Positions 1 to 8,187 are shown, numbered from the stretch's first letter. The stretch is DNA of 10,065 bases from Anaerolineales bacterium (GCA_028687395.1 JAQUAE010000038.1:1-10065); one strand, 5' to 3'. The notes: generated by a model from the letters alone, not told the origin. Made by a program: numbers and translations.

Positions 1-628
1 TCAAGTGGTCGTCGACCATTGCTGCCAGGTGGTACAGCGCCAGGCCATCCGACTTGACCAGGATGTAGTCATCCAACTGGCGGTTCTCCAGGGTGATCTC
101 GCCGCGCAGCAGGTCGCGCACGGTGATACTACCATTTTTTGGACTGCGGAAGCGCACGACGTACGCTTCCCCGGCGGAAATGCGGCGGCGGGCAGCCCCG
201 GGATCCAGGTTGCGGCAGGTGCCATCGTACAGCGGCACCTGTTTCATGGCTTGCTGCTGCTTGCGCACCTCGGCCAGGCGCTGCGGGGTGCAGAAGCAGT
301 AATAAGCGTGACCGGATTCGACCAGCCTGCGGGCGTGCTCCTGATAGATTTCTTTGCGTTCGGATTGGCGATAGGGAGCGTCGGGTCCACCCACGTCAGG
401 CCCTTCGTCCCATTGCAAGCCCAGCCAGTGCAGACTGTCCACCAGCTCCTGCTCCGCCTCCGGTACGTAGCGCTTCCGGTCAGTATCCTCGATGCGCAGG
501 ATGAACTGCCCGCCGGTTTGGCGGGCGAGCAGGTAATTGTACAAAGCGGTGCGTCCGCTCCCCAGGTGGGTGCGGCCAGTCGGCGAAGGCGCAAAACGGA
601 CGCGCACCGGATTCTTCTCTGATGACAT
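1..628 (-). CDS. gltX: Glutamyl-tRNA synthetase, N-terminal part (runs off the left edge)
   Basis: Attaches glutamate to tRNA-Glu in the cytoplasm, for translation and tetrapyrrole synthesis; in bacteria lacking GlnRS it also charges tRNA-Gln for amidation. My translation gives 209 residues with no stop. Class I synthetase features are visible. RFAPSPTG at 11-18 leads into HLGSGRTAL at 21-29, the HIGH-type ATP site. RIEDTD is at 45-50. A CxC...YDGTC arrangement (C111, C113, C138) matches the zinc site of E. coli-type GluRS. KSDGLALYHLAAMVDDHL at 192-209 is typical of the catalytic fold. The KMSKS motif and the anticodon-binding domain would lie beyond the window. The ATG at 628 is preceded by GGGAG about 7 nt upstream. 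The gene follows rodA after 52 bp on the same strand, so co-transcription is likely but not shown. HLGS in place of the common HIGG is a mild variant. Confidence 0.96.
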   Translation of the reverse strand, partial: MSSEKNPVRVRFAPSPTGRTHLGSGRTALYNYLLARQTGGQFILRIEDTDRKRYVPEAEQELVDSLHWLGLQWDEGPDVGGPDAPYRQSERKEIYQEHARRLVESGHAYYCFCTPQRLAEVRKQQQAMKQVPLYDGTCRNLDPGAARRRISAGEAYVVRFRSPKNGSITVRDLLRGEITLENRQLDDYILVKSDGLALYHLAAMVDDHL

Positions 629-662
629 GCGAATCTCCCGGCACAAGATGAATTGGAATCCG

Positions 663-677
663 CCCCTGGCTGAGGGG
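663..677 (-). repeat. Short hairpin between rodA and gltX
   Basis: Just after the rodA stop, CCCCT (663-667) pairs perfectly with AGGGG (673-677) around a 5-nt loop. On the transcribed minus strand no U-run follows, so it does not look like an intrinsic terminator. It could slow ribosomes or RNases between rodA and gltX, or have no role. Confidence 0.35.
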
Positions 678-680
678 GGC

Positions 681-1784
681 TCAAAACTCGAGCGATTTGT
701 GGTGCAAGACCACGCTTTCGACCAGCCCGATGCCGATCAGCGCCGAGAGCAGCGAGCTGCCCCCGTAACTGATGAATGGCAAGGTGAGACCGGTGGCAGG
801 CATCATGTTCAGGTTGACGCCGATGTTGACGATAGCCTGAAAGGAAAGCATGGTCGCCACGCCATAGCAGATCAAGGCGCCGAAGGTATCCCGTGAGAGG
901 CGCGCCGCCCGCAAGCAGCGGTAGATCACAAAGAGCAATAGGAACATCACCACGGTCGTGCCGATGAAGCCGAACTCCTCCGCCATGGCCGAGAAGATGT
1001 AATCCGACCAGCGAATCTTGAGGAAGCGCAACTGCACCTGGGAGCCATAGCCATAACCCTTACCCAGCCACCCGCCCGAGCCGATGCTGATCAGGGCTTG
1101 CTGAATGTTGTAGATGTCGCCATGACGGGCTTCCGGGTCCTGGAACAAGAAATTGAGGATGCGCCGCTGCTGGTATTCTGCCAGGAAGGGATAACCGATG
1201 AAGGGGGTCACCAGCCCGGCCAATCCGAAGAGCAGGAGGTGCTTGACGCGTAAGCCTGCCGCCCACAGCAAGGCAAACCAGATGACGATGATCACAATCG
1301 AGGTGCTCAGGTTGGGTTGCAATAGAATCCAGATGACGATGCCCATGGTCAGCAGCAGGCTGCGCCCCACGGTGGAGAGCTGTCCAACCAGCTCCTTGTT
1401 ACGCGTGAAGAAATCCGCCAGCACGAGCACCATGACCAGCTTGGCAAACTCGGAGGGTTGGATCAGGATCACGCCGGTGTCGAACCAGCGCGCCGAACCG
1501 AACAACACCGCCCCGGTGATGAAGAGCACCGCCAGGACAACCGCCATGCCGTAATACAGGGTTCGATTGAGCGACGCCCACAGGCGGTAGTCGATCGCGG
1601 CGATGACGATCATGACCACGAAGCCGACGCCGGCGAAGATTAACTGGCGGCGTACCAGGTCCAGTTCGGCCAGCTCGATGTTGCCAGCCACCGCCGAGCG
1701 AATCATGGTGACGCCCACGATGGTCAACACCGCCACCGCGCCGAGCAACCAGAAATCGAAATGCCGCCAGTTGGTGCGTCGCAT
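681..1784 (-). CDS. rodA: RodA, SEDS-family peptidoglycan glycosyltransferase
   Basis: Polytopic inner-membrane enzyme that polymerises lipid II into glycan strands during elongation, working with the PBP2 transpeptidase (mrdA, same cluster). The 367 residues match the usual RodA length and are dominated by hydrophobic segments. The SEDS signature is clear: from N320 through MMPATGLTLPFISYGGSS (327-344). Upstream, IGSGGWLGKGY (234-244) precedes WSDYIFSAMAEEFG (259-272); D261 aligns with the Asp essential in characterised RodA proteins (for example D262 in E. coli). FtsW is the main alternative, but the neighbours (mrdA, mreBCD) favour RodA. The ATG at 1784 has AGGAAGAG about 6 nt upstream. 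That ribosome site overlaps the minE stop codon (12-bp gap), which suggests translational coupling. Confidence 0.95.
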   Translation of the reverse strand: MRRTNWRHFDFWLLGAVAVLTIVGVTMIRSAVAGNIELAELDLVRRQLIFAGVGFVVMIVIAAIDYRLWASLNRTLYYGMAVVLAVLFITGAVLFGSARWFDTGVILIQPSEFAKLVMVLVLADFFTRNKELVGQLSTVGRSLLLTMGIVIWILLQPNLSTSIVIIVIWFALLWAAGLRVKHLLLFGLAGLVTPFIGYPFLAEYQQRRILNFLFQDPEARHGDIYNIQQALISIGSGGWLGKGYGYGSQVQLRFLKIRWSDYIFSAMAEEFGFIGTTVVMFLLLFVIYRCLRAARLSRDTFGALICYGVATMLSFQAIVNIGVNLNMMPATGLTLPFISYGGSSLLSALIGIGLVESVVLHHKSLEF

Positions 1785-1796
1785 GCCGCGCTCTTC

Positions 1797-2063
1797 CTAC
1801 CCGCTCCCCCGCCGCCGGCTCGGCCGCAGGGGGATATCGGCGATCAGGCGCTGCTCTCTGCCATCCTGCGTCATCTCGATGCGCACTGCCCCCACGTCGA
1901 TTTCTACATGGCGTGAAATCACGCCGACCAACTCGTCCTTGAGCTTATCGAGCGCTGCAGCGCTCATATCAACGCGGTCATGGATAAGCATGAGCCTCAT
2001 GCGCTCCTTGGCCTGGCGCGCGCTGCTTCGATCCCGCCCGATGAGCTGCTGGAATAGCTTCAT
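1797..2063 (-). CDS. minE: MinE, topological specificity factor of the Min system
   Basis: Stimulates MinD ATPase and releases MinCD from the membrane, which makes the system oscillate or form gradients and keeps midcell free for FtsZ. The 88 residues equal the usual MinE length. Residues 2-9 form a short hydrophobic, amphipathic start like the MinE membrane-targeting segment. AKERMRLMLIHDR (18-30) corresponds to the MinD-contact helix (AKERLQIIV in E. coli). Residues about 36-80 form the dimerisation domain (LKDELVGVISRHVEID, 41-56). The C-terminal PSRRRGSG tail is basic. The start ATG lies 4 bp after the minD stop. A near-perfect AAGGAGG sits inside the last minD codons, about 11 nt upstream, so minD and minE translation are probably coupled. 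Confidence 0.95.
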   Translation of the reverse strand: MKLFQQLIGRDRSSARQAKERMRLMLIHDRVDMSAAALDKLKDELVGVISRHVEIDVGAVRIEMTQDGREQRLIADIPLRPSRRRGSG

Positions 2064-2067
2064 GGGA

Positions 2068-2871
2068 TTAGTCGCCTCCTTGGCGGATTCTGCGCGCCAG
2101 CCTGCCCAACAAGCCGCCGCCCTCCTCCAGGTCGAGGAAGGGCACCTCCGCTCCCATCAACCGTTGGGCGATGTTGCGAAAGGCTTGCCCTGCTCTGCTC
2201 CTGCCATCCATCACCACCGGCATGCCGCGGTTGGTGCTGGTTACCACTCCCTCATCCTCGGGCACCAGGCCGATCAACTCTACGGCCAGCAACTCGAGGA
2301 CGTCTTCCGGTGAGAGCATGTCTCCCTTGCGCACCATGGAAGGCTTGATGCGGTTGATGATCAGCCGCGCCGGACCTTTCTCCTCCGACTCGACCAGCCC
2401 GATGATGCGATCAGCGTCCCGCACCGCCGAGACCTCAGGGTTGGTGATGACCACCACGATATCGGTTGGGGCGATGGCGTTGCGGAAGCCGCGCTCGATG
2501 CCTGCTGGGGAATCGATGATGATCCAGTCGAACTCTTCACGCAGCTCATTGCACAGCCGCACCATGTCGCTTGGCGAGACGGCACTCTTATCCCGTTTTT
2601 GCGCCGCGGGGATGAGAAACAACTCAGGCAACCGCTTGTCGCGAATCAATGCCTGCTTCAAGCGGCAACGGCCTTCGACCACGTCCACCAGATCATAGAC
2701 GATGCGGTTCTCCAGGCCAAGCACCACATCCAGGTTGCGCAGACCGATATCCGCATCCAGGCAAACCACCTTGAGGTCGTTCTGGGCCAGGGCGGCGCCG
2801 ATATTAGCGGTGGCTGTGGTCTTCCCCACCCCTCCCTTGCCTGATGTAATTGTCACCACTTTAGCCGGCAT
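2068..2871 (-). CDS. minD: MinD, septum-site-determining ATPase
   Basis: Deviant Walker-A ATPase that dimerises with ATP on the inner membrane, recruits MinC to block FtsZ assembly, and is released by MinE. The 267 residues contain the deviant P-loop GKGGVGKTT (11-19) with signature Lys12. LDADIGLRNLD (38-48) follows, then the Walker-B segment IIIDSPAGIE (117-126) with D120, and TNPEVSAVRDADR (143-155). The last residues (about 252-264, GGLLGRLARRIRQ) form an amphipathic basic helix matching the MinD membrane-targeting sequence, so the protein is full length. Start ATG with GGAGG 4 nt upstream. It follows minC by 24 bp. A minE directly downstream makes MinD far more likely than a ParA or MipZ homologue. 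Confidence 0.97.
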   Translation of the reverse strand: MPAKVVTITSGKGGVGKTTATANIGAALAQNDLKVVCLDADIGLRNLDVVLGLENRIVYDLVDVVEGRCRLKQALIRDKRLPELFLIPAAQKRDKSAVSPSDMVRLCNELREEFDWIIIDSPAGIERGFRNAIAPTDIVVVITNPEVSAVRDADRIIGLVESEEKGPARLIINRIKPSMVRKGDMLSPEDVLELLAVELIGLVPEDEGVVTSTNRGMPVVMDGRSRAGQAFRNIAQRLMGAEVPFLDLEEGGGLLGRLARRIRQGGD

Positions 2872-2895
2872 ACCGCCTCCACAGTGCAGGTTTCA

Positions 2896-3609
2896 TTATG
2901 GTTTCCAGGGTTCCGCAACCACGGCGCCGTTCCGCAGGCTGGCTATCTCGGGTTGGGGTTTACCCTTCCTCTTCGGGGATAGCGCAATCTGGTCGGATAT
3001 GCGCAATTGCGTGGGGCGCAGGTCAAGGGCGCAGACCACCGCCCCTTCGTCGCCGTTGGCGCCGGCGTGCACCAGGCCGCGCAGCCGCCCCCACACGACC
3101 ACGTTGCCACCGGCAATGATCTCCGCGCCGGGGTTCACGTCTCCAATCACCACCACGTGCCCGGGATACTGCACGCTGGCGCCAGAGCGCAAAGTGCGCG
3201 CCACCATCACTGCCTCTTCAACGCCATGCAAGCCACCATGGGCATACTCATCCATGGAGGCGTAGCGCGGTTTGGTCAGGCGCGTTTCCAGCCCCAGCAT
3301 CTGGGCGGTTTGCTCGGTGGTAGGCGAATTGCTCAGCACCGCCCAGAGATACAGCCCGCGTTCAGAAAGCCCGTCCCGCAGGCTGCCCAGGTCCACCGCC
3401 TTGAGGATGGCGTCTCCCACGTCCAGAGCCAGGCGCGCCCCGCGCAGGAATTCGCCCTGCCGATCGAGCTGCTCCAGCAATGCCTGGCGAATCTCGCTCC
3501 ACTCCCCCTCGCCGAGCAGCACCAATAAGCCTTCCTTGATTCCCTTGATCTGGATCTTGGAAGGTTGGAGTGAGCTGTCCGGGAGCGGCAATTCAGGCGC
3601 CGGGTGCAT
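2896..3609 (-). CDS. minC: MinC, inhibitor of FtsZ ring assembly
   Basis: Prevents Z-ring formation where MinD places it on the membrane. An N-terminal alpha/beta domain (from KIQIKGIKEGLLVLLGEGEW, roughly residues 18-37) acts on FtsZ. The C-terminal beta-helix (about 137-212) dimerises and binds MinD. Its conserved core includes GDVNPGAEIIAGGNVVVWGR (156-175) and the RG...AGANGD segment, closely resembling E. coli MinC (SAGAELIADGNIHVYG...RG..AGASGD). From the ATG at 3609 it has 237 residues, close to E. coli's 231. The frame stays open to a TTG at 3648, but that codon lies between the predicted -10 box and its start site, so I chose the ATG. No good ribosome binding site precedes either start. 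The C-terminal tail after about 212 is basic, then non-conserved. Confidence 0.93.
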   Translation of the reverse strand: MHPAPELPLPDSSLQPSKIQIKGIKEGLLVLLGEGEWSEIRQALLEQLDRQGEFLRGARLALDVGDAILKAVDLGSLRDGLSERGLYLWAVLSNSPTTEQTAQMLGLETRLTKPRYASMDEYAHGGLHGVEEAVMVARTLRSGASVQYPGHVVVIGDVNPGAEIIAGGNVVVWGRLRGLVHAGANGDEGAVVCALDLRPTQLRISDQIALSPKRKGKPQPEIASLRNGAVVAEPWKP

Positions 3610-3650
3610 ACTGCAATTCAAGCTGACAATACCTGCACAATATCTCAAAA

Positions 3651-3659
3651 ATTATAGCA
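3651..3659 (-). promoter_or_regulatory. Extended -10 promoter for minCDE-rodA
   Basis: The minus strand reads TGCTATAAT here, a perfect extended -10 (TGnTATAAT), placed 7 bp past the mrdA stop. No convincing -35 exists at 16-18 bp, as expected for extended -10 promoters. Transcription would begin near 3644, giving a leader of about 35 nt before the minC ATG. It would let the min half of the cluster be expressed separately from mreBCD-mrdA. Confidence 0.6.
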
Positions 3660-3666
3660 CGAACCA

Positions 3667-5742
3667 TCAAGGGGCTGCCTGTGCGGTGTCGATAGCCTTC
3701 AACTGGAAATAAGCCTCGATGGCCTGGCGCACGATCGGGCCGGCCACGCTCGCTCCCTCGCCGCCGTTGTAAACGAACGCTATAACCGCTACCTCCGGAT
3801 TATCGTAGGGTGCATAAGCCACCGTCCAGGCGTGCGAGGGCCAGTTACCGGGGATGCACAGGTTCTTGGCGTTGGCGTACTGGTCGCAGTACTCGGCGGT
3901 GCCCGTCTTCCCCGCCGCGGCAATGTCCACGTTGACGAACTCCTTGGCCAGCGTGCCGTGGGTGACCGCCCGGCGCATGCCCTCCTGAACTTTATCGATC
4001 ACCCAGGTTTCGACAGTCTTGGTCTGGCCTTCGATGGGTTCGCAACCCCGGATGGTGGTGTCGTAAAACTCCTGGATAACCGGGTCTTTAGTGATATCCC
4101 ACTTCATCTCCGGCGAGAATGCCTGGACGGTGTTCCCCTCCCCATCCAGGATCTCCCGCACGAGCGTGGGGCGCATCAGCTTGCCATCGTTGGCGATGGT
4201 AGCTGCCGACATCAACACCTGCAGCGGCGTGGCCAGCACGTACCCCTGGCCGACGCTGGCGATGTAGGTGTCCCCAGTCGACCAGCCCTCGCCGTGGGTG
4301 ATGCGCTTCCACTTCGGGTCGGGCACCAGGCCTTTCTCCTCGTCGGGCAGCTCGATGCCGGGGTATTCGCCATAGCCCAAGGCTTTAGCGTAGGTGGTCA
4401 GGCGGCAAATGCCTAACCCTTCGGGCACCTCGTCCTGGTAGCCGCCGCCAAGCTTGTAGAAATAGACGTTGCTCGAGTTGGACAAGCCGCCAACGAAATT
4501 CAACTGGCCGAAGCCGGCCTCGTTCCAGTCGACGAAATCGCGCTCCCGCCCAGGATCATTGGCGAAGTATTTCTCGGTAATGGTGATCTTGGGCGGCGTA
4601 GTGATGAACTGCTCCGGGTCAACCACGCCCTCGTTCAATGCCCCCACCGCGGTCACCAGCTTGAAGACCGAGCCAGCCGGCAGCACGTCGCCCACGGCGT
4701 GGTTGAGCAGCGGGTTGGCCGGGTCGGCGATCAACTGGTTGTAGTAGTAAGCGGGGATGAAGCGCGCCATGCGGTTGTTTTCGTAGGTCGGGTAGGAGAC
4801 CAGGGCCAGCACCTCGCCGGTTTGGGGATTGAGGGCGATTACCACCCCGGAGGTGGAGCGGATGGTATTCAGGTAGCGGTTCCAGAAGTTGATCTCGCGC
4901 TCCAGGATGGCGGTGAGGGCTTGCTGCAGGCGGGTGTCGATAGTCAGACGCAGGTTGTACCCCGAAGTGGGCTCCACCGGCGCCTGCAAGCCGCGCATCA
5001 CCTGGCCTGCCACGTCCACCTCCACCATCCACTCGCCGTTCTTCCCCGCCAGCAGGTCCTGGAATTGCAGCTCCACCCCGGCGTAACCGACCTTATCCCG
5101 GTTGGGTAGCAGGCCTTGCGCACGAAAAGCTTCTTCCTGTGCGGCGGGAATCGGTCCAAGGAAGCCCACGATATTGGCTGTCGTCGCGCCGGTGGGGTAC
5201 TCGCGAATCGGCTCGATCTCGATGCCTACTCCGGGCCAGTCCATGGCTTTCTCCTGCACCACGCGGGCGACCACCTCATCCACGTCGCATTTCACCTTCA
5301 CCGCCTGGAAAGGCGTAGAGCCCTCGCCATATTCGGCAATCTGGGCGATGCCGTGGTTGGATATGCAGGGGACGTAGGGGTTCTCCAGAGTGATCTCCTC
5401 CTGGTTGACTGGCAGGTTGATCAGCTCGGAGAGCTCGCGGAAGATCTCCTGCACTGCGCCGGGGTCATCCGGCAGGTTGGAGGTGGTGATGGTGACGTTA
5501 TAGGAAGGGATATTGCGCGCCAGCACCGTGCCGTTGCGGTCGTAGATGATGCCGCGCAAGGCTTGCAGGTTGTAGGTTTCGGTGCGATTGTCTTCAGCGC
5601 GGGCGGTCCATTCCTCGCTCTGCAGGATTTGCAGAGTAAACAGGCGTGAGATGTAGATGCCAAAGATCAGCGCCACCACAATACCAAAGCTGAAGATGCG
5701 TTTCCAATCGACGTGATTTTCAGGGGGGGGAGAACCGTTCAT
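3667..5742 (-). CDS. mrdA: Penicillin-binding protein 2, elongation-specific transpeptidase
   Basis: Class B PBP that cross-links the glycan strands made by RodA. It has 691 residues, within the family range. A short cytoplasmic tail precedes one transmembrane anchor (about 16-36). The pedestal domain starts with ALRGIIYDRNGTVLARN (61-77). The transpeptidase domain carries all three active-site motifs: SVFK with nucleophile S358, SSN at 423-425, and KTGT at 612-615. The ATG overlaps the mreD stop in an ATGA (4 bp), with GGAAGAG upstream, so translation is coupled to mreD. The mreBCD neighbours and the RodA partner in the cluster identify it as the elongation PBP rather than the divisome PBP3/FtsI. 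Six cysteines are present (C126, C152, C445, C567, C619, C629), two of them close after the KTG motif. Confidence 0.95.
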   Translation of the reverse strand: MNGSPPPENHVDWKRIFSFGIVVALIFGIYISRLFTLQILQSEEWTARAEDNRTETYNLQALRGIIYDRNGTVLARNIPSYNVTITTSNLPDDPGAVQEIFRELSELINLPVNQEEITLENPYVPCISNHGIAQIAEYGEGSTPFQAVKVKCDVDEVVARVVQEKAMDWPGVGIEIEPIREYPTGATTANIVGFLGPIPAAQEEAFRAQGLLPNRDKVGYAGVELQFQDLLAGKNGEWMVEVDVAGQVMRGLQAPVEPTSGYNLRLTIDTRLQQALTAILEREINFWNRYLNTIRSTSGVVIALNPQTGEVLALVSYPTYENNRMARFIPAYYYNQLIADPANPLLNHAVGDVLPAGSVFKLVTAVGALNEGVVDPEQFITTPPKITITEKYFANDPGRERDFVDWNEAGFGQLNFVGGLSNSSNVYFYKLGGGYQDEVPEGLGICRLTTYAKALGYGEYPGIELPDEEKGLVPDPKWKRITHGEGWSTGDTYIASVGQGYVLATPLQVLMSAATIANDGKLMRPTLVREILDGEGNTVQAFSPEMKWDITKDPVIQEFYDTTIRGCEPIEGQTKTVETWVIDKVQEGMRRAVTHGTLAKEFVNVDIAAAGKTGTAEYCDQYANAKNLCIPGNWPSHAWTVAYAPYDNPEVAVIAFVYNGGEGASVAGPIVRQAIEAYFQLKAIDTAQAAP

Positions 5743-6239
5743 ACCTCTAACTCTTCCGGATAAAAGACCTTTGCCAGGTCGCCCATCAGGGCAAAGGTGG
5801 GAATGGCAAACAACAGGTTAAGCACCGTGCTGGGCACGATGATCAGGCTGAAGGACTGCCCCATCGGAATGGGCTCGCCGATCAACTGTAAGGCGAGCAC
5901 GGCAATCCCCTGGCTGACGATGGTGCTGACGAAGGTGATGATGAACATCGCCAGGATGGGTACCTGCCAGACACGCTGGCGCAGGATGAGCGCCAGGGCA
6001 GTGGCGATGGTGTAGCCCAGCAGAGGGACGCCCATGGGCAGGGCGGAAGCAATGTCGACCATCAAGCCGCCGACCAGGCACCAGTGCCAGGCGGTTTGCA
6101 CCCGCTTCTGCAGCGCCCAGGCGACGATGGCGAGCAGGACCAGATCGGCCGTGCCGTGCAACAGGTTCAAGTGGGTAATCAGGGTGGATTGCAACACTAA
6201 CAGGGCGCCCAGGATTGGAATAGAGATAAAGACAGCCAT
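5739..6239 (-). CDS. mreD: MreD, membrane component of the elongasome
   Basis: Integral membrane protein that partners with MreC and links cytoplasmic MreB filaments to the periplasmic wall enzymes. The 166 residues match the family. Hydrophobic stretches at about 4-24, 29-46, 53-88, 92-118 and 130-152 indicate five or six membrane segments. The family pattern GLMVDIASALPMG (58-70; D62, P68, G70) and the later P136xxxLN141 support the call. The ATG at 6239 lies 24 bp after the mreC stop with only a weak G-rich ribosome site. Its stop overlaps the mrdA start. MreD sequences diverge widely, so position in the cluster carries part of the identification. Confidence 0.93.
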   Translation of the reverse strand: MAVFISIPILGALLVLQSTLITHLNLLHGTADLVLLAIVAWALQKRVQTAWHWCLVGGLMVDIASALPMGVPLLGYTIATALALILRQRVWQVPILAMFIITFVSTIVSQGIAVLALQLIGEPIPMGQSFSLIIVPSTVLNLLFAIPTFALMGDLAKVFYPEELEV

Positions 6240-6263
6240 CGTACACCGCCGCTCTCGAACCCG

Positions 6264-7109
6264 TCACGGCGCCTGGGGGGTGGAAATCAAGGGGGAGTAA
6301 TCGATGGGGGTGAAATTGGTGATCACCAGCACGATTTCCAAATGGGTGAAATCCACCACCGATTGAATGGTCGCCCTTTGAAACAAGTCCTGGTCGCGGC
6401 TGCGCACGCCCGCCAGTTGCCCGATCAAGATGTTCGCTGGGAAGCCGCCGCCCAGGCCGGAGGTCAGCACCAGGTCGCCTGGCTTGACCTCAGCGCTTTG
6501 GGGAATCATCTCCAGCGTGATTTCAGCGGTGATCGAGCCGAACAACACTGCCTGGGCGCCGGAGGGCTCCAGGTGCACGTTGACGGTGGAAGCGGGATCG
6601 GTGATCAGTTGCACCCGCGCCGCTCCCGCAGTTACCGCGGCGATGCGCCCCACCAGGCCTTGCGCCGTGACCACCGGCATGCCCCGGCGCAGCCCGTCGT
6701 CGGAGCCGCGATTGATGATCACATATTGCATGAAGGGGCTGGGGTCGCGCGCCACTACCGCCGCTGCCTGGTAGCGGTTCTCCGGGTTGGCGCGGGCAAA
6801 ATCGACCAGCGCCGAGAGGATCTTGGTCTCGGAGAGCTGCTGTTCGAGTTCGATGATCTGGGCTTGCAGGCGTGATACCTCCGCCTCGAGCTCGGCGTTG
6901 CGCTGGCGCAGGCGCACTGTATCCTGCGGGGCGGAGATGAGGCGCACCGCCGCCTGGTAGCGCGTGGTGACCCAGTTTTGAGCGCTGATTACCGGGTTCA
7001 AGAGGATGCGGGAAACGGGAGTGAGATAACCGCCCAGAGCCAGCCCGATCAATCCCAACGCAATCAATGCAAACACGACGGTTTGCAGGGGACGTGAGTT
7101 GGTTTTCAT
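6264..7109 (-). CDS. mreC: MreC, rod-shape-determining scaffold protein
   Basis: Bitopic membrane protein whose extracytoplasmic part dimerises and activates PBP2-RodA. The 281 residues comprise a short N-terminus, a single transmembrane helix (about 10-28), and a coiled coil rich in Leu, Glu and Gln (about 62-97). Two beta-rich lobes follow. Recognisable MreC segments are INRGSDDGLRRGMPVVT (132-148) followed by QGLVGRI (150-156), GDLVLTSGLGGGFPANILIG (211-230), and ATIQSVVDFTHLEIVLVI (246-263). The C-terminus ends soon after the second lobe, without the long tail found in some bacteria. The start codon lies 4 bp after the mreB stop. No strong ribosome site is visible, so coupling to mreB translation is likely. 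Confidence 0.96.
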   Translation of the reverse strand: MKTNSRPLQTVVFALIALGLIGLALGGYLTPVSRILLNPVISAQNWVTTRYQAAVRLISAPQDTVRLRQRNAELEAEVSRLQAQIIELEQQLSETKILSALVDFARANPENRYQAAAVVARDPSPFMQYVIINRGSDDGLRRGMPVVTAQGLVGRIAAVTAGAARVQLITDPASTVNVHLEPSGAQAVLFGSITAEITLEMIPQSAEVKPGDLVLTSGLGGGFPANILIGQLAGVRSRDQDLFQRATIQSVVDFTHLEIVLVITNFTPIDYSPLISTPQAP

Positions 7110-7113
7110 GGAG

Positions 7114-8181
7114 CTAAACGTGCTTCGTGCTGCCCCGCTCCAGCCCGACGAGATACTTGCCCAGGTGGTCCAGGTCTTCCAGGATGATGCCCGCGCCGCG
7201 CGCCACGCAGCTCACCGGGTCCTCCGCCACCCAAACGCGGATGTGCAGGTCGTTCGCCAGGCGCCGATCCAGCCCCTGGAGCAGCGCTCCCCCGCCCGCC
7301 AGGCACAAGCCGGCGTCCATCAGGTCCCCCAGGATTTCCGGCGGGGCTTCGTCGAGGGTGTCCTTGATCGTATCGATGATGGTCTGCACCGAGCCGTTGA
7401 TGGCTTCGCGCATTTCAACCGACGAGACCTCCACCGCGTCCGGCAAGCCGGTGACCAGGTTGCGCCCGCGGGTGATGACGGTCTTCTCCTGAGGCAGGTG
7501 ATAGGCTGAGCCGGCGCTGATCTTGGCCTTCTCGGCCATGCGCTCGCCGATCAGCAGGTTGTACTTGTTGCGCATGTACTGAATTATGTCCAGATCCATC
7601 TCGTCGCCGGCCACGCGCAGGGAGCGCGAGGTAATCACGCCGCCCATCGACATGATCATCACCTCCGAGGTGCCCCCGCCAATGTCCACGATCATGCTAC
7701 CGCGCACCTCGTTGATCGGCAACCCCGCCCCGAGAGCCGCGGCGACGGGCTCCTCGATGAGGTAGACCTCCCGCGCGCCGGCCGACATGGCTGCATCGTA
7801 CACCGCTCGCTTCTCTACCTCGGTCACCCCGGTGGGGACGCCGATGACGATGCGCGGGCGAGGAATGGGGACGATGCTCTGCTCGTGGGCTTTGCCAATG
7901 AAGTAAGCCAGCATCTCCTGGGCGATTTCGAACTCCGAAATCACCCCATCGCGCAAGGGGCGGATGGCGACCACGTTGGCTGGCGTGCGCCCGATCATCT
8001 CCTTCGCAGCCGCACCCACCGCCAACGGCTGGCGGGTCTTCTTATCAATGGCAACCCAGGAAGGCTCGTTGATGACGATGCCCTTGCCGCGCACATTGAC
8101 CAAGGTGGTGGCTGTACCCAGGTCGATGCCAATATCTAGAGAGAAAAACCCCATTAACCAATTCAGGGGATTGAAAGCCAA
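7114..8181 (-). CDS. mreB: MreB, actin-like cell-shape protein (TTG start)
   Basis: Polymerises with ATP into membrane-bound antiparallel filaments that orient the elongation machinery. The 355 residues show the actin-fold motifs in order: phosphate-1 GIDLGT (18-23), the catalytic-loop LIEEPVAAA (141-149), phosphate-2 DIGGGTS (166-172), GERMAEKAK (212-220), and the adenosine motif AGGGALLQG (295-303). I place the start at TTG 8181 because AAGGAG lies exactly 6 nt upstream of it. The first in-frame ATG (8154) has no ribosome site. The nine extra residues give an amphipathic, hydrophobic N-terminus (AFNPLNWLMGFF) suited to membrane binding. The gene opens the mreBCD-mrdA operon and is divergent from glmS. 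GERM replaces the commoner GERT. Confidence 0.97.
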   Translation of the reverse strand: MAFNPLNWLMGFFSLDIGIDLGTATTLVNVRGKGIVINEPSWVAIDKKTRQPLAVGAAAKEMIGRTPANVVAIRPLRDGVISEFEIAQEMLAYFIGKAHEQSIVPIPRPRIVIGVPTGVTEVEKRAVYDAAMSAGAREVYLIEEPVAAALGAGLPINEVRGSMIVDIGGGTSEVMIMSMGGVITSRSLRVAGDEMDLDIIQYMRNKYNLLIGERMAEKAKISAGSAYHLPQEKTVITRGRNLVTGLPDAVEVSSVEMREAINGSVQTIIDTIKDTLDEAPPEILGDLMDAGLCLAGGGALLQGLDRRLANDLHIRVWVAEDPVSCVARGAGIILEDLDHLGKYLVGLERGSTKHV

Positions 8182-8187
8182 ATTGTG

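Noticed and set aside
663..677. Terminator after rodA
   Set aside because: The hairpin is short and no U-run follows on the transcribed strand; gltX starts 52 bp later with its own ribosome site.
681..1784. FtsW instead of RodA
   Set aside because: Both share the SEDS signature, but the cluster contains mreBCD and mrdA, no mur or fts genes, and the length fits RodA.
1603..2313. 236-codon plus-strand ORF opposite rodA, minE and minD
   Set aside because: It spans three well-identified genes on the other strand and has no recognisable domain or ribosome site.
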